From: JAATGA01 sp047605605
GTDB taxonomy: Bacteria > Pseudomonadota > Alphaproteobacteria > Rhodobacterales > Rhodobacteraceae
Reading direction: 5' to 3'
Assembly (NCBI GenBank): GCA_047605605.1
Contig: JASGFG010000001.1
Location: forward strand, 1-64,000
Length of the DNA: 64,000 nucleotides
Shown piece by piece: positions 43,457 to 51,082 of this stretch. The notes beneath the pieces are model-generated. The model was not told where the DNA came from. It searched no databases and was given only the letters and a program-made list of their open reading frames with translations. Position 1 is the first letter of the stretch, and every line of letters starts with the position of its first letter. The translations under genes were made by a program, and so were the position numbers.

Positions 43457-43639
43457 GGCCTCCTCCGATGCCTGTTCTGTCCCAGCATTGCACAATACAG
43501 ACGCACCCTGCCCTGGTCCGGTCGCCCCCCCGGCAACTGGCGCGACGCAGTTCGCCGACCCGTTTGCCGGCCGCACGACGGCGGTCCGTTTCCGGACCCG
43601 GGACATCGACATCATCCGTGGCGCCGGCCGTCGCCTGGG

Positions 43640-44041
43640 TCAGAACGGGTTTTCCAGCATGACGCCGGTCGGCCGGAAATCGTCGACATTGCCCGTCACC
43701 ACGGTGGCGCCATGGGTCAGCGCCGTGGCCGCGATCATGAGATCCGCACCGCCATGGCCGATATCCTGCGACAACCGGCCCCAGACCCGCGCCTCTTCCG
43801 CGCCGAAGAGCAAAAGCCGCTCCGAGAACAACCGTACGGTCCGATCGACCCAGGCGCGCAGATCGGCGGCAAAGGCCGGATTTTGCCTTTCCTGCGCCCG
43901 GATGCCGCGTTCGATCTCGCCCAAGGTGATGACGCTGAGGAACAGCTCCCCTTCCGCCCTGCCCCGCAGCCAGGCCGCGACCTGCGGCGCACGATCCGGC
44001 CGACGGACGGCCGAGATCACATTGGTGTCCAGGAGATACAT
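43640..44041 (-). CDS. vapC: PIN-domain toxin (VapC-type ribonuclease)
   Basis: 133 residues. PIN acidic residues are visible: Asp5 in YLLDTNVIS, Glu42 in GEIERG, Asp100 in GADLMIAATA and Asp120/121 in NVDDF. VapC toxins cleave tRNA or rRNA. The ATG overlaps the last base of the antitoxin gene, so the pair is translationally coupled. Confidence 0.88.
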   Translation of the reverse strand: MYLLDTNVISAVRRPDRAPQVAAWLRGRAEGELFLSVITLGEIERGIRAQERQNPAFAADLRAWVDRTVRLFSERLLLFGAEEARVWGRLSQDIGHGGADLMIAATALTHGATVVTGNVDDFRPTGVMLENPF

Positions 44042-44289
44042 CAGAACGCCACGTCGCGCGGCCGTGCCTGCAACCGCTCGGGCTCACCGCCCGGGAAGTG
44101 CAGCAGGTGATCGGCAAAGCTTTCGCGATGGCTGGCCGCCTCGGTCACAAGCCGGTGATATTCGTCCGCCGACAGCACGACCACCGCGGGCCGACCCCGC
44201 CGCGTCACCTGTTGCGGTCGACCGGCAAGCGCGGCGGCAACCACCGCAGAAAACTGGTTCTTTGCGTCCTGCAAGGTCCACATCGTCAT
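44041..44289 (-). CDS. Phd/YefM-type antitoxin
   Basis: 82 residues. N-terminal WTLQDAKNQFSAVVAAAL and VTRRGRPAVVVLSADEYHRL are the Phd/YefM fold. Partner and likely autorepressor of the PIN toxin just downstream. Repeated TAGCTATCTGTCTAG-like sequence at 44298-44312 may be its operator. Confidence 0.87.
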   Translation of the reverse strand: MTMWTLQDAKNQFSAVVAAALAGRPQQVTRRGRPAVVVLSADEYHRLVTEAASHRESFADHLLHFPGGEPERLQARPRDVAF

Positions 44290-44344
44290 ACCTGTCTAGC
44301 TATCTGTCTAGGAAGATAATCCGTCACCCTTCGGGGATCAAGAG

Positions 44345-45415
44345 ATGACCAGGCCCCCCCTGCCCCACCCTGCCGGGTTCACCGGACCCGCCGGGCTTGC
44401 CGCCGCCGATATGGAGCGGCTCACCGAGCTCTTCATCCGCGGTACGCCTCCGAACACTCTGCGGGCCTGGGAGAGTGATCTCGGCTATATCAGCGCCTGG
44501 CGGCTGCGTCGTTTCGACGCCGGCCCGGTCTGGCCGGAGCGCGAGGATGTGGTACTGACCTTCGTGCTCGATCACAGCCGCGATCTGGAGCAGGCGGCGG
44601 CGGACGATCCCGCCCGGACGGCGGCCGAAGCGCTGATCGCCGGCGGGCTGCGCCGCAGCCTGGCCTGCCCTGCCCCGTCGACGCTCGACCGCCGCATCGC
44701 CTCCTGGCGCGCGTTCCATCGGATGCGCAACCTTCCGAGCCCGTTCGAAGCACCGATCCTCTGCGAGGCACGCGCCAAGGCCCGCCGCGCGGCCGACCGC
44801 GCGCCCGCCCCGAAATCCGCCCATCCGGTCACTCGCGATGTGCTCCATCGGCTGATGGAGGCCTCCGGTCCGGGAATGCGGGGCCTGCGCGACCGCGCGA
44901 TCCTCTGCCTTGGCTGGGCCTCGGGCGGACGGCGGCGATCCGAGATCGTGTCGCTGAATGTCGAGGACCTCGATCTCACCGCCTTCGACAGCAGCGGCCT
45001 GATCCGGCTACTGTTGCCCGGCACCAAGACGACGACAAAGGGCGATACGCCGCGGCTGGTGCTGACGGGCGCCCCGGCGCGGGCCCTGGTCGCTTGGCTC
45101 GACGCGGCCGGGATTGCCGCCGGGCCGATCTTCCGGCGCGTCACCCGGCACGACACTGTCGGCAGGAACCGGCTCTCGGCCGCTGGCGTGGCGGAAATCC
45201 TGCGCCGGTTGTTGCGCGATGCCGGCCTGCCGACAGGCTGGGCATCGCCGCACGGGCTGCGCTCGGGCTTCCTGACCCAGGCCGCCCAGGACGGCGCACC
45301 GCTCCAGGCGGCGATGAAGCTCTCGCTGCACCGTTCGGCGCAGCAGGCGCAAAGTTACTATGCCGATGTCGAGATCGCGGAGAACCCGGCGGTAGGACTC
45401 TTCGAGGCGCGATAG
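44345..45415 (+). CDS. tyrosine recombinase/site-specific integrase
   Basis: 356 residues. N-terminal SAM-like core-binding domain (NTLRAWESDLGYISAW). Catalytic domain with Arg in GGRRRSEI, HGLRSGF (His-x-x-Arg), LSLHRSAQQAQSYY with the C-terminal His and the nucleophilic Tyr. May resolve plasmid multimers or integrate a cassette; no attachment site is evident. Divergent from the toxin-antitoxin pair and convergent with parB. Confidence 0.83.
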   Translation: MTRPPLPHPAGFTGPAGLAAADMERLTELFIRGTPPNTLRAWESDLGYISAWRLRRFDAGPVWPEREDVVLTFVLDHSRDLEQAAADDPARTAAEALIAGGLRRSLACPAPSTLDRRIASWRAFHRMRNLPSPFEAPILCEARAKARRAADRAPAPKSAHPVTRDVLHRLMEASGPGMRGLRDRAILCLGWASGGRRRSEIVSLNVEDLDLTAFDSSGLIRLLLPGTKTTTKGDTPRLVLTGAPARALVAWLDAAGIAAGPIFRRVTRHDTVGRNRLSAAGVAEILRRLLRDAGLPTGWASPHGLRSGFLTQAAQDGAPLQAAMKLSLHRSAQQAQSYYADVEIAENPAVGLFEAR

Positions 45416-45466
45416 GATCGTTCCACGACGCCCAGCCGCCATATCCAGAACCGGCCACCCCCTGCC

Positions 45467-46366
45467 CTATCCCAAGGTGCTGGCCCGCGTCCTCTCAATC
45501 AGTTCGCACAGCTGCTCCAGTTCGGCCAGGCTTTCGAAACTGACCGACAATTTTCCCCGCTGCCCGTCGCGCGAGAGGGAGATGCTTGTGGACATCCCCA
45601 TGGCGGTTGAAAGGCGCTGCATCAGCTCCGCAGTCGTGCGGCCCACGTCCCGGGTCTCTTCTGGTGGGTTGGTCTTGTCTCTCTCCTCCCGCCGAGCGAG
45701 CGCCTCGACCTCACGCACCGACAGGCCTTTCTGCGCGACGACCTGCGCCAGCCCGATCGGATCCTTCGCCGTGATCAGCGCCCGGGCCTGCCCCATGGAC
45801 AGCTTCTCCTCGCGCAGCATGTCCTGCACGGGTTCGGGCAAGCTCAGGAGACGGAGGAGATTGGCGATATGGCTTCGGCTCTTTGACAGTGCTTCGGCAA
45901 GTTGCTCCTGGGTATGGCCGAAGCGATCAAGCAGCTGCCGATAGGCCATAGCCTCCTCCAGCGGGTTCAGATCTTCCCGCTGGATGTTCTCGATCACCGC
46001 CACCTGCAACAGTTCGTCATCGTCGAAGTCGCGCACAACCACAGGCACCTCGGCCAGGTCTGCCAGATGCGCTGCCCGCCATCGGCGTTCGCCGGCAACG
46101 ATCTCGAATGTGTCCGTTCCCGCACGCGGCCTGACGACTAGCGGCTGGATCAATCCCTTGTGCCTTAAAGACTCTGCCAGATCCGCGAGGGCTTCCCCGT
46201 CGAAATTCTTTCTCGGCTGGTTGGGGTTGGCGACGATCCGATGAATCGGCAAGGTTCGCTCGGGTGGCAGGTTGTGCTGCACGGCCTCTTGGGGCGGAGC
46301 TTCGACGGCCGCCAGTAGTGCCGAGAGGCCGCGGCCGAGGCGGCGGAGTTCAGAAGGTTCACTCAT
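45467..46366 (-). CDS. parB: ParB-family partition protein (separate from repABC)
   Basis: 299 residues of the chromosomal/Spo0J type: LGRGLSALLA, HRIVANPNQPRKNFD, GERRWRAAHLA (ParB box, CTP binding), ENIQREDLNPLEEA, helix-turn-helix SKSRSHIANLLRLL and a C-terminal dimerisation region. No parA homologue is next to it; the divergent repA could serve. A palindrome of the repABC parS type lies between the two genes. Confidence 0.88.
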   Translation of the reverse strand: MSEPSELRRLGRGLSALLAAVEAPPQEAVQHNLPPERTLPIHRIVANPNQPRKNFDGEALADLAESLRHKGLIQPLVVRPRAGTDTFEIVAGERRWRAAHLADLAEVPVVVRDFDDDELLQVAVIENIQREDLNPLEEAMAYRQLLDRFGHTQEQLAEALSKSRSHIANLLRLLSLPEPVQDMLREEKLSMGQARALITAKDPIGLAQVVAQKGLSVREVEALARREERDKTNPPEETRDVGRTTAELMQRLSTAMGMSTSISLSRDGQRGKLSVSFESLAELEQLCELIERTRASTLG

Positions 46367-46635
46367 CGGCTCTGACCTTTCCTACTGGATGAACCTCGAC
46401 ACGGGGCAGGGTGATGATCGTCGTGGGTCACACACAGCAAAGCCCAATCTTGATGCCTAAGATTCGGCAGCCGTTTACAGCTGTAAAAGCATCAGGCACA
46501 CTCGTCGCGCATGTAGTCTGATAAGTCGTCTCAAAGCACTATATACAGGAAACTTCTTGACTTAGACGGATGAATCACTGCCTCTATCCTCAAGTGGCGC
46601 AAAAAAGTCCACATTTTCGGTTTTGAGGCAACTAG
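46367..46635. promoter_or_regulatory. parB-repA divergent promoter region
   Basis: 269 bases carrying promoters for parB and the repABC operon. It holds the parS-like palindrome at 46473-46488 and is AT-rich just before repA (46530-46630). Confidence 0.55.
46473..46488. promoter_or_regulatory. parS-like palindrome upstream of repA
   Basis: GTTTACAGCTGTAAAA matches the repABC parS consensus GTTNNNNGCNNNNAAC except for the last base. An exact copy occurs in repB at 48014-48029. Likely binding site for RepB, possibly also the separate ParB. Confidence 0.72.
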
Positions 46636-47820
46636 ATGATTCCCGTGACACCGCTCTCCGCGGACCGCCCCTCTGCACTTGCGACCGACATCTCGGCGCG
46701 CCTGACCGCCGCCATCCGCGAGCATCTCCTTGCAGCGTTCGCCCCCGACAACACCAAGAAACTGCGCGAGTTCTCTGCGCCCGAGATCGCTGAACTACTC
46801 GACGTGTCCGGTCAGTTCATGCGGAAAGTCCACGCTGACGGCGTCTTGCCGGAACCGGAGATCAACCGGGGCGGCCGCCGCTACTACTCCGGCCAGGAAC
46901 TGTGGAACGCCCGCAAGATCCTCGAGAAGACTTCCCGAAAGAAGGGGCACTACCTGCCCCGTCGCAACGACGGTGAGAAGCTTCAAGTCTGGCAACTCAT
47001 GAACTTCAAGGGTGGCTCAAGCAAGAGCACGACAACGATTCATCTAGCCCACTATTTCGCGCTTCATGGCTATCGCGTCCTCGTCGTCGACCTCGATCCC
47101 CAGGGGTCGCTGACCTCCATGTGTGGGATCAGCCCGGAGATCGAGTTCGATGGCCTCACGATCTACGACGCGATTCGATATGATAACCCGGTCAGCATGG
47201 CCGAGGTCGTGGTTCCGACCTACTTTCCGGGCCTGTCCATCGCCCCCGCTAGGCTAATGCTCTCCGAATTCGAGACAGAATCCGCTGTCCACTCGAATTC
47301 GGACCAGCCTTTTTTCCTTCGCATCAGAAACGCGCTTTCGCAGATAGAGCCGGACTTCGATCTAGTCCTCATGGACAGCCCGCCACAACTCGGATTCCTG
47401 ACGATTTCCGGCATGGCTGCCGCGAATTCCATCATCGTTCCGCTCACACCGTCGATGCTGGACGTGTCGTCAACCGCTCAGTTCCTGGAACTCGCTGGCG
47501 CTTACATGGGAGTCATCGAGGAGGCCGGAGCAGAACTCAGATATGACCACTTCAAGTTCCTGATCACCCGAGATGAACCGACCGACGTCCCATCGCAGCA
47601 GCTAACCTCCTTCATGAGGGCACTGTTCCAAGACAGGGTGATGTCCGCGACAGCGCTGAAAAGCACGGCGATCAGCGATGCAACAATGCTCAAACAGTCG
47701 ATCTACGAGGTGGTTCGATCTGAGATGACCCGCGCGACCTATGACAGAGCTAAAAGCTCCATGGACGCTGTTGGAGCAGAGGTCGAGGCAATGGTTCGGC
47801 ATACTTGGGGGCGTAAGTAA
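46636..47820 (+). CDS. repA: RepA, ParA-type partition ATPase of repABC
   Basis: 394 residues. N-terminal helix-turn-helix-like region (FSAPEIAELLDVSGQFMRKV) used in operator binding, Walker A KGGSSKSTT (Lys125 onward), VLVVDLDPQGSLTSM and LVLMDSPPQL. Positions plasmid copies at division and represses the rep operon with RepB. Stop and the repB start overlap (TAATG). Confidence 0.93.
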   Translation: MIPVTPLSADRPSALATDISARLTAAIREHLLAAFAPDNTKKLREFSAPEIAELLDVSGQFMRKVHADGVLPEPEINRGGRRYYSGQELWNARKILEKTSRKKGHYLPRRNDGEKLQVWQLMNFKGGSSKSTTTIHLAHYFALHGYRVLVVDLDPQGSLTSMCGISPEIEFDGLTIYDAIRYDNPVSMAEVVVPTYFPGLSIAPARLMLSEFETESAVHSNSDQPFFLRIRNALSQIEPDFDLVLMDSPPQLGFLTISGMAAANSIIVPLTPSMLDVSSTAQFLELAGAYMGVIEEAGAELRYDHFKFLITRDEPTDVPSQQLTSFMRALFQDRVMSATALKSTAISDATMLKQSIYEVVRSEMTRATYDRAKSSMDAVGAEVEAMVRHTWGRK

Positions 47821-48788
47821 TGGCTCGCAAATCGCTTCGTGACATGTCCGGTATCGCGAGCACGATCGCCAGGTCGACTGGTTCCGCTACGGCGGACAAG
47901 CCGCACAAGATCACCGCCCCTGCGCTCGGCGCCCTTCAGGGCGCCCTTTCGTCTATCCGCGAGATTGATCCGAACCTGATTGACGACTGGGGTCCCGCCG
48001 ACCGGTTTGAGGAGTTTACAGCTGTAAACGATGACGACGAAAGCAGCGACTTCGAGACCCTCAAACAGAGTGTCAAAGAAAGCGGGCAGCAGGTCCCTAT
48101 TCTCGTCCGACGGGCCAAGTCCGATGGTCGCTACGAAGTGATCTACGGGCGGCGGCGGCTCCGCGCATGCCGCGACCTCGGGCTGAAGGTCCGCGCCAAT
48201 GTACAGGACCTCGACGACGCGACCGCGCTTCTCGCCAAGGGTCTCGAGAACGCCTCTCGCCGAAACCTCTCGTTCTATGAGAAGGCCCGATTTGCCCAGG
48301 CTATCCTCGCCGTTGGTCATGACAACACTACTGTGAAGAGCGTTCTCAACCTCTCCGCAGCAGGACTTTCGCATCTCACCAAGGTAACACAAGCTATACC
48401 CGCGAAGGTGGGGGACCTTATTGGCGCCGCTCCGAAGTCCGGTCGGCCAAAATGGACAGCGCTAGCCGATCTATTTAGTGCTTCAAAGCTTTCTGAGAAG
48501 ACGGCTGTCGATCTTCTCAGAACCGCAAGCTCCAAGTTGAGCTCCGACGACCGCCTCGAGCATCTGCTTCGAGAAGCATCGAAAAGAGGCGCGCGCCACG
48601 ACGAGATGTCCGAGATCACGCCTGTAGACGGGGTAACGATTCGATCGGGCCGTGGATCCCTGTCGTTGTCCATCAAGCGCGGCGGTCCAAACGCCAAATT
48701 CGCCGATTGGCTCGACAGCCACCTCGTCGAACTGATCCGCAGATCCTATGCGGAGTTCCGCGACACGAACCCGCAAGGTGACGACTAA
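47820..48788 (+). CDS. repB: RepB, ParB-type partition protein of repABC
   Basis: 322 residues. ParB/sulfiredoxin-like domain with QQVPILVRR and YGRRRLRACRDLG, then ENASRRNLSFYEKARFAQAI and a helix-turn-helix (LNLSAAGLSHLTKV). Binds parS; one perfect site lies inside its own gene at 48014-48029. Confidence 0.93.
   Translation: MARKSLRDMSGIASTIARSTGSATADKPHKITAPALGALQGALSSIREIDPNLIDDWGPADRFEEFTAVNDDDESSDFETLKQSVKESGQQVPILVRRAKSDGRYEVIYGRRRLRACRDLGLKVRANVQDLDDATALLAKGLENASRRNLSFYEKARFAQAILAVGHDNTTVKSVLNLSAAGLSHLTKVTQAIPAKVGDLIGAAPKSGRPKWTALADLFSASKLSEKTAVDLLRTASSKLSSDDRLEHLLREASKRGARHDEMSEITPVDGVTIRSGRGSLSLSIKRGGPNAKFADWLDSHLVELIRRSYAEFRDTNPQGDD
48014..48029. promoter_or_regulatory. parS site inside repB
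   Basis: GTTTACAGCTGTAAAC is a perfect 16-bp palindrome and an exact match to the repABC parS consensus. Confidence 0.85.
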
Positions 48789-48831
48789 CGACCGAGGCAG
48801 AGCACAAAAAGAGAAAGGAGGAAAGGCGAGC

Positions 48832-48925
48832 AAAACAAAACCCCCGAAGCCGAGGCTCCGAGGGCTGTCGCGCCGAAGCGCAATTCTAGACTGAACACCT
48901 GGAATCTAGCAGCCCGCGAATCGCC
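48832..48925 (-). ncRNA. antisense countertranscribed RNA (ctRNA) of repABC
   Basis: In the 191-base repB-repC gap the minus strand encodes a terminator: hairpin at 48841-48864 (CCCTCGGAGCC, loop, GGCTTCGGGGG) followed by TTTTGTTTT. Another stem (CTAGA/TCTAG, 48886-48909) lies upstream on the same strand. All well-studied repABC plasmids carry a small antisense RNA here that limits repC expression and sets incompatibility. The 5' end, near 48925, is an estimate from a TGCTAG-like -10. Confidence 0.65.
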
Positions 48926-48979
48926 TAGCAAGAGGAAACGCTCTCGAGCGAACGGGTGAGGTTTGTCCGCTGAACAAAC

Positions 48980-50197
48980 ATGCAGTACATCACATCCACG
49001 GCCCTCGCGGCCGGGGCACAGGAGACTTGTGCCAACTCCGTGGAAGTTTCTCTCCCCGGCATGGGTTCGATCACCCGCCAGCCGGCCTTCCGCCCGATCT
49101 CGCGCCGCACCATCATGATCGCGGTCAACACCTGCAGCCGCGATCTCGGCCTGCGCCAGGGATCCGTCGTGGTTCTCGACGCCTTGCTGAGCTGCCTGCC
49201 CTGCCAAGGGCCGGACGGCAGCGAGGTCCCGATCACGCCGGCCACCCTGCTCACGGTCTACGCCAGCAACGAGACGCTCTGCTTCCGCGCCAAGGGCCTG
49301 ACCGACCGCCAGCTCCGGCGTCACCTGGCAACGCTGGAGGAAGCGGGTCTGCTCCTTCGCCGGGACAGCGCCAATGGCAAGAGGTTCCCGGTGATGAAGG
49401 CCGGCAAGCCGGTCGGAGCCTTCGGCCTCGATCTCTCGCCCCTCTTTGCACGTTCCGGCGAGCTTCTCGCCCGCGCCCTCCGGCGCCGTGAACAGGCCGA
49501 TGAACTCCGCGGGCTGCGCGCCCAGATCCTCCGTCTCCGCGCGGCCTGCCTCGAGTTGCAGCTCGACGATAGCCTCACGGCCTTCCTCGACGGGCTTCGC
49601 AATCTCGTCCGCCGCACCACGCTGACGTTGATCGAGGCCCGCGCCGCCCTCGCCCGGCTGACCACGGTCATCACCAATCGGCTACCGCCCGTGACCGTCG
49701 AGACCTCTCAGGCAATCGACTCCGAGAACACCCATCCGGGATCCCCTGATCCCGACTACGCCTCCACCATGGATGGCGCACCACCAAGCACCTCGGCTCA
49801 CAGCACCTGCATCGCCCAGAACGATCCCGATGCCGTTGAATCGGCCAACGACCCCAACTTGCTTACCGACGAAACGTCCGCCTCTGACGGACAGCGTGTC
49901 CGCCACACAGATACAGAGTCTAATACAAAAAAAAGAAAGCCCAGCCGTGAGCGCTTGCCTCAGTGGTCCGATCTGACCGAGGTGAGCGCCTTTTACCCTG
50001 AGCCAGCGAGCGAACGGGAAACCGCTGTCATCGTCTTCGAGTTCGGGAAATTGCTGAGAATAAGCCAGGACCTTCTTGCCAGCGCTGCAGCCAGACTCGG
50101 CCTTTGGGAACTGCTCAGGATCGAGGACCGGATCGCCGGCAAGGTGGATTCCATTCTCAGTCCTGATGCCTACCTGCGGTCCATCCTGAGAGCGTAA
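48980..50197 (+). CDS. repC: RepC replication initiator
   Basis: 405 residues. RepC-family N-terminal domain with FRPISRRTIMIAVNTC, LTDRQLRRHLATLEEAGLL (winged helix) and GKRFPV; a variable, polar linker at about 245-330; and a C-terminal domain ending VDSILSPDAYLRSIL. Initiates replication at an origin normally located inside its own gene. Confidence 0.92.
   Translation: MQYITSTALAAGAQETCANSVEVSLPGMGSITRQPAFRPISRRTIMIAVNTCSRDLGLRQGSVVVLDALLSCLPCQGPDGSEVPITPATLLTVYASNETLCFRAKGLTDRQLRRHLATLEEAGLLLRRDSANGKRFPVMKAGKPVGAFGLDLSPLFARSGELLARALRRREQADELRGLRAQILRLRAACLELQLDDSLTAFLDGLRNLVRRTTLTLIEARAALARLTTVITNRLPPVTVETSQAIDSENTHPGSPDPDYASTMDGAPPSTSAHSTCIAQNDPDAVESANDPNLLTDETSASDGQRVRHTDTESNTKKRKPSRERLPQWSDLTEVSAFYPEPASERETAVIVFEFGKLLRISQDLLASAAARLGLWELLRIEDRIAGKVDSILSPDAYLRSILRA
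49905..49945. other. AT-rich tract within repC, candidate oriV
   Basis: ACACAGATACAGAGTCTAATACAAAAAAAAG is markedly AT-rich inside an otherwise GC-rich gene, in the linker between RepC domains. repABC origins have been mapped to such internal AT-rich segments. Location is by analogy only. Confidence 0.5.
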
Positions 50198-50267
50198 TCC
50201 ATGAACTGCTGACCATGGTCATGCCCTTGCGTCAGGCTCCACATGCAGGACTTTCAGAACCTTACCT

Positions 50268-50282
50268 GTTCTGGCATTGTTC
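50268..50282. promoter_or_regulatory. LexA (SOS) box, GTTC-N7-GTTC
   Basis: GTTCTGGCATTGTTC is an exact match to the alphaproteobacterial LexA site, 29 bases before the YedK mini-gene and the imuA-imuB-dnaE2 operon. It predicts DNA-damage induction of the whole set. Confidence 0.83.
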
Positions 50283-50310
50283 CGAGTTCCCGGAACCCTA
50301 GGGAAGCGAG

Positions 50311-50499
50311 ATGTGCAACTTGTTTTCGCAGACGAAGAAGCCCGTCCACAAGGATGCGATGCCGGTGATCCTGACAAAGCCGGAGGAGTGGCGCGTCTGG
50401 CTGACCGCGGACACCGCCGAGGCCCTGAAGCTGCAGCGCCCCTTGTCGGACGGGCTTCTCCAAATCGTCGCGGAGGGCAGCCGTGCAGATCCTGCGTGA
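50311..50499 (+). pseudogene. internally deleted YedK/HMCES-type mini-gene
   Basis: 62 codons. MCNLFSQTK is the N-terminus of SOS response-associated peptidases (YedK/HMCES), with the catalytic Cys2. It joins directly to PVHKDAMPVILTKPEEW and ALKLQRPLSDGLL, their C-terminal segment with the catalytic His (His13 here). About 140 residues, including the Asn and Glu needed for abasic-site crosslinking, are absent, yet the frame is intact and overlaps imuA by 17 bases. Either an in-frame deletion relic or a small retained peptide serving as translational leader for imuA. Confidence 0.62.
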
Positions 50500-51082
50500 C
50501 CGGCGCCTCTCCGGGCCGGACGATCCGCTTTATCTCCTGAAGGCCCGCGTCCATGAGGCTGAAGGGCAGGGGAGGAGAGCCTTGGCCCTCTTCCAGGCGG
50601 CCCGAACTTCCGGGCCCGTCTTCTGGATCGCGCTCGCACATGACCGGGATCGCCTTCTCCCCGGCGCGCTGCCCGAGGGTCTCGCCGAGCGGTTGCACTT
50701 CGTCGAGGTACGCAGCGAGACCGATCTTCTCTGGAGCGTCGAGGAAGCCCTGCGCGCACGGCCAGTGTCGCTTGTCGTCGCCGAGCCCGAGAAGGCGATC
50801 TCGCTGACCGCGGGCAGGCGGCTGCAGCTCGCGGCCGAGGCAGGCCAGACCACCGGCCTCTTGCTGATTCGGGAGGGCAGGGGGAGCAATGCCGCCGAGA
50901 CCCGCTGGAAATGTGATCCGCTGCCCGGCCCCGCGGACTCGACTCGTCAGCGCTGGATACTTAATAAGAACAAAAAGGGAACAATCGGATTCCATGATGT
51001 GAGCTGGGATGGCGCGACGGCTGCTTTCCATCTGGTTCCCCCGGCTGGCGAGCGATGTCAGCCTGAGGGCCCGGCCCCTTGA
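50483..51082 (+). CDS. imuA: ImuA-type SOS mutagenesis protein
   Basis: 199 residues from GTG 50483. RecA-like fold remnants: GRRALALFQAARTSGPVFWIA, TDLLWSVEEAL, QLAAEAGQTTGLLL and TRWKCDPLPG. ImuA works with ImuB and DnaE2 in damage-induced mutagenic translesion synthesis. Its 3' end overlaps imuB by 74 bases in another frame, but family-like residues continue into the overlap, so the arrangement seems natural. Confidence 0.8.
   Translation: MQILRDRRLSGPDDPLYLLKARVHEAEGQGRRALALFQAARTSGPVFWIALAHDRDRLLPGALPEGLAERLHFVEVRSETDLLWSVEEALRARPVSLVVAEPEKAISLTAGRRLQLAAEAGQTTGLLLIREGRGSNAAETRWKCDPLPGPADSTRQRWILNKNKKGTIGFHDVSWDGATAAFHLVPPAGERCQPEGPAP

Noticed and set aside
43071..44348. Plus-strand ORF of 425 codons
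   Set aside because: Runs antisense through the AbrB-type gene and the PIN/Phd pair, all with clear family motifs.
50483..51082. imuA 3' end overlapping imuB by 74 bases as a sign of frameshift
   Set aside because: Family-like residues continue through the overlap and both starts and stops are clean.
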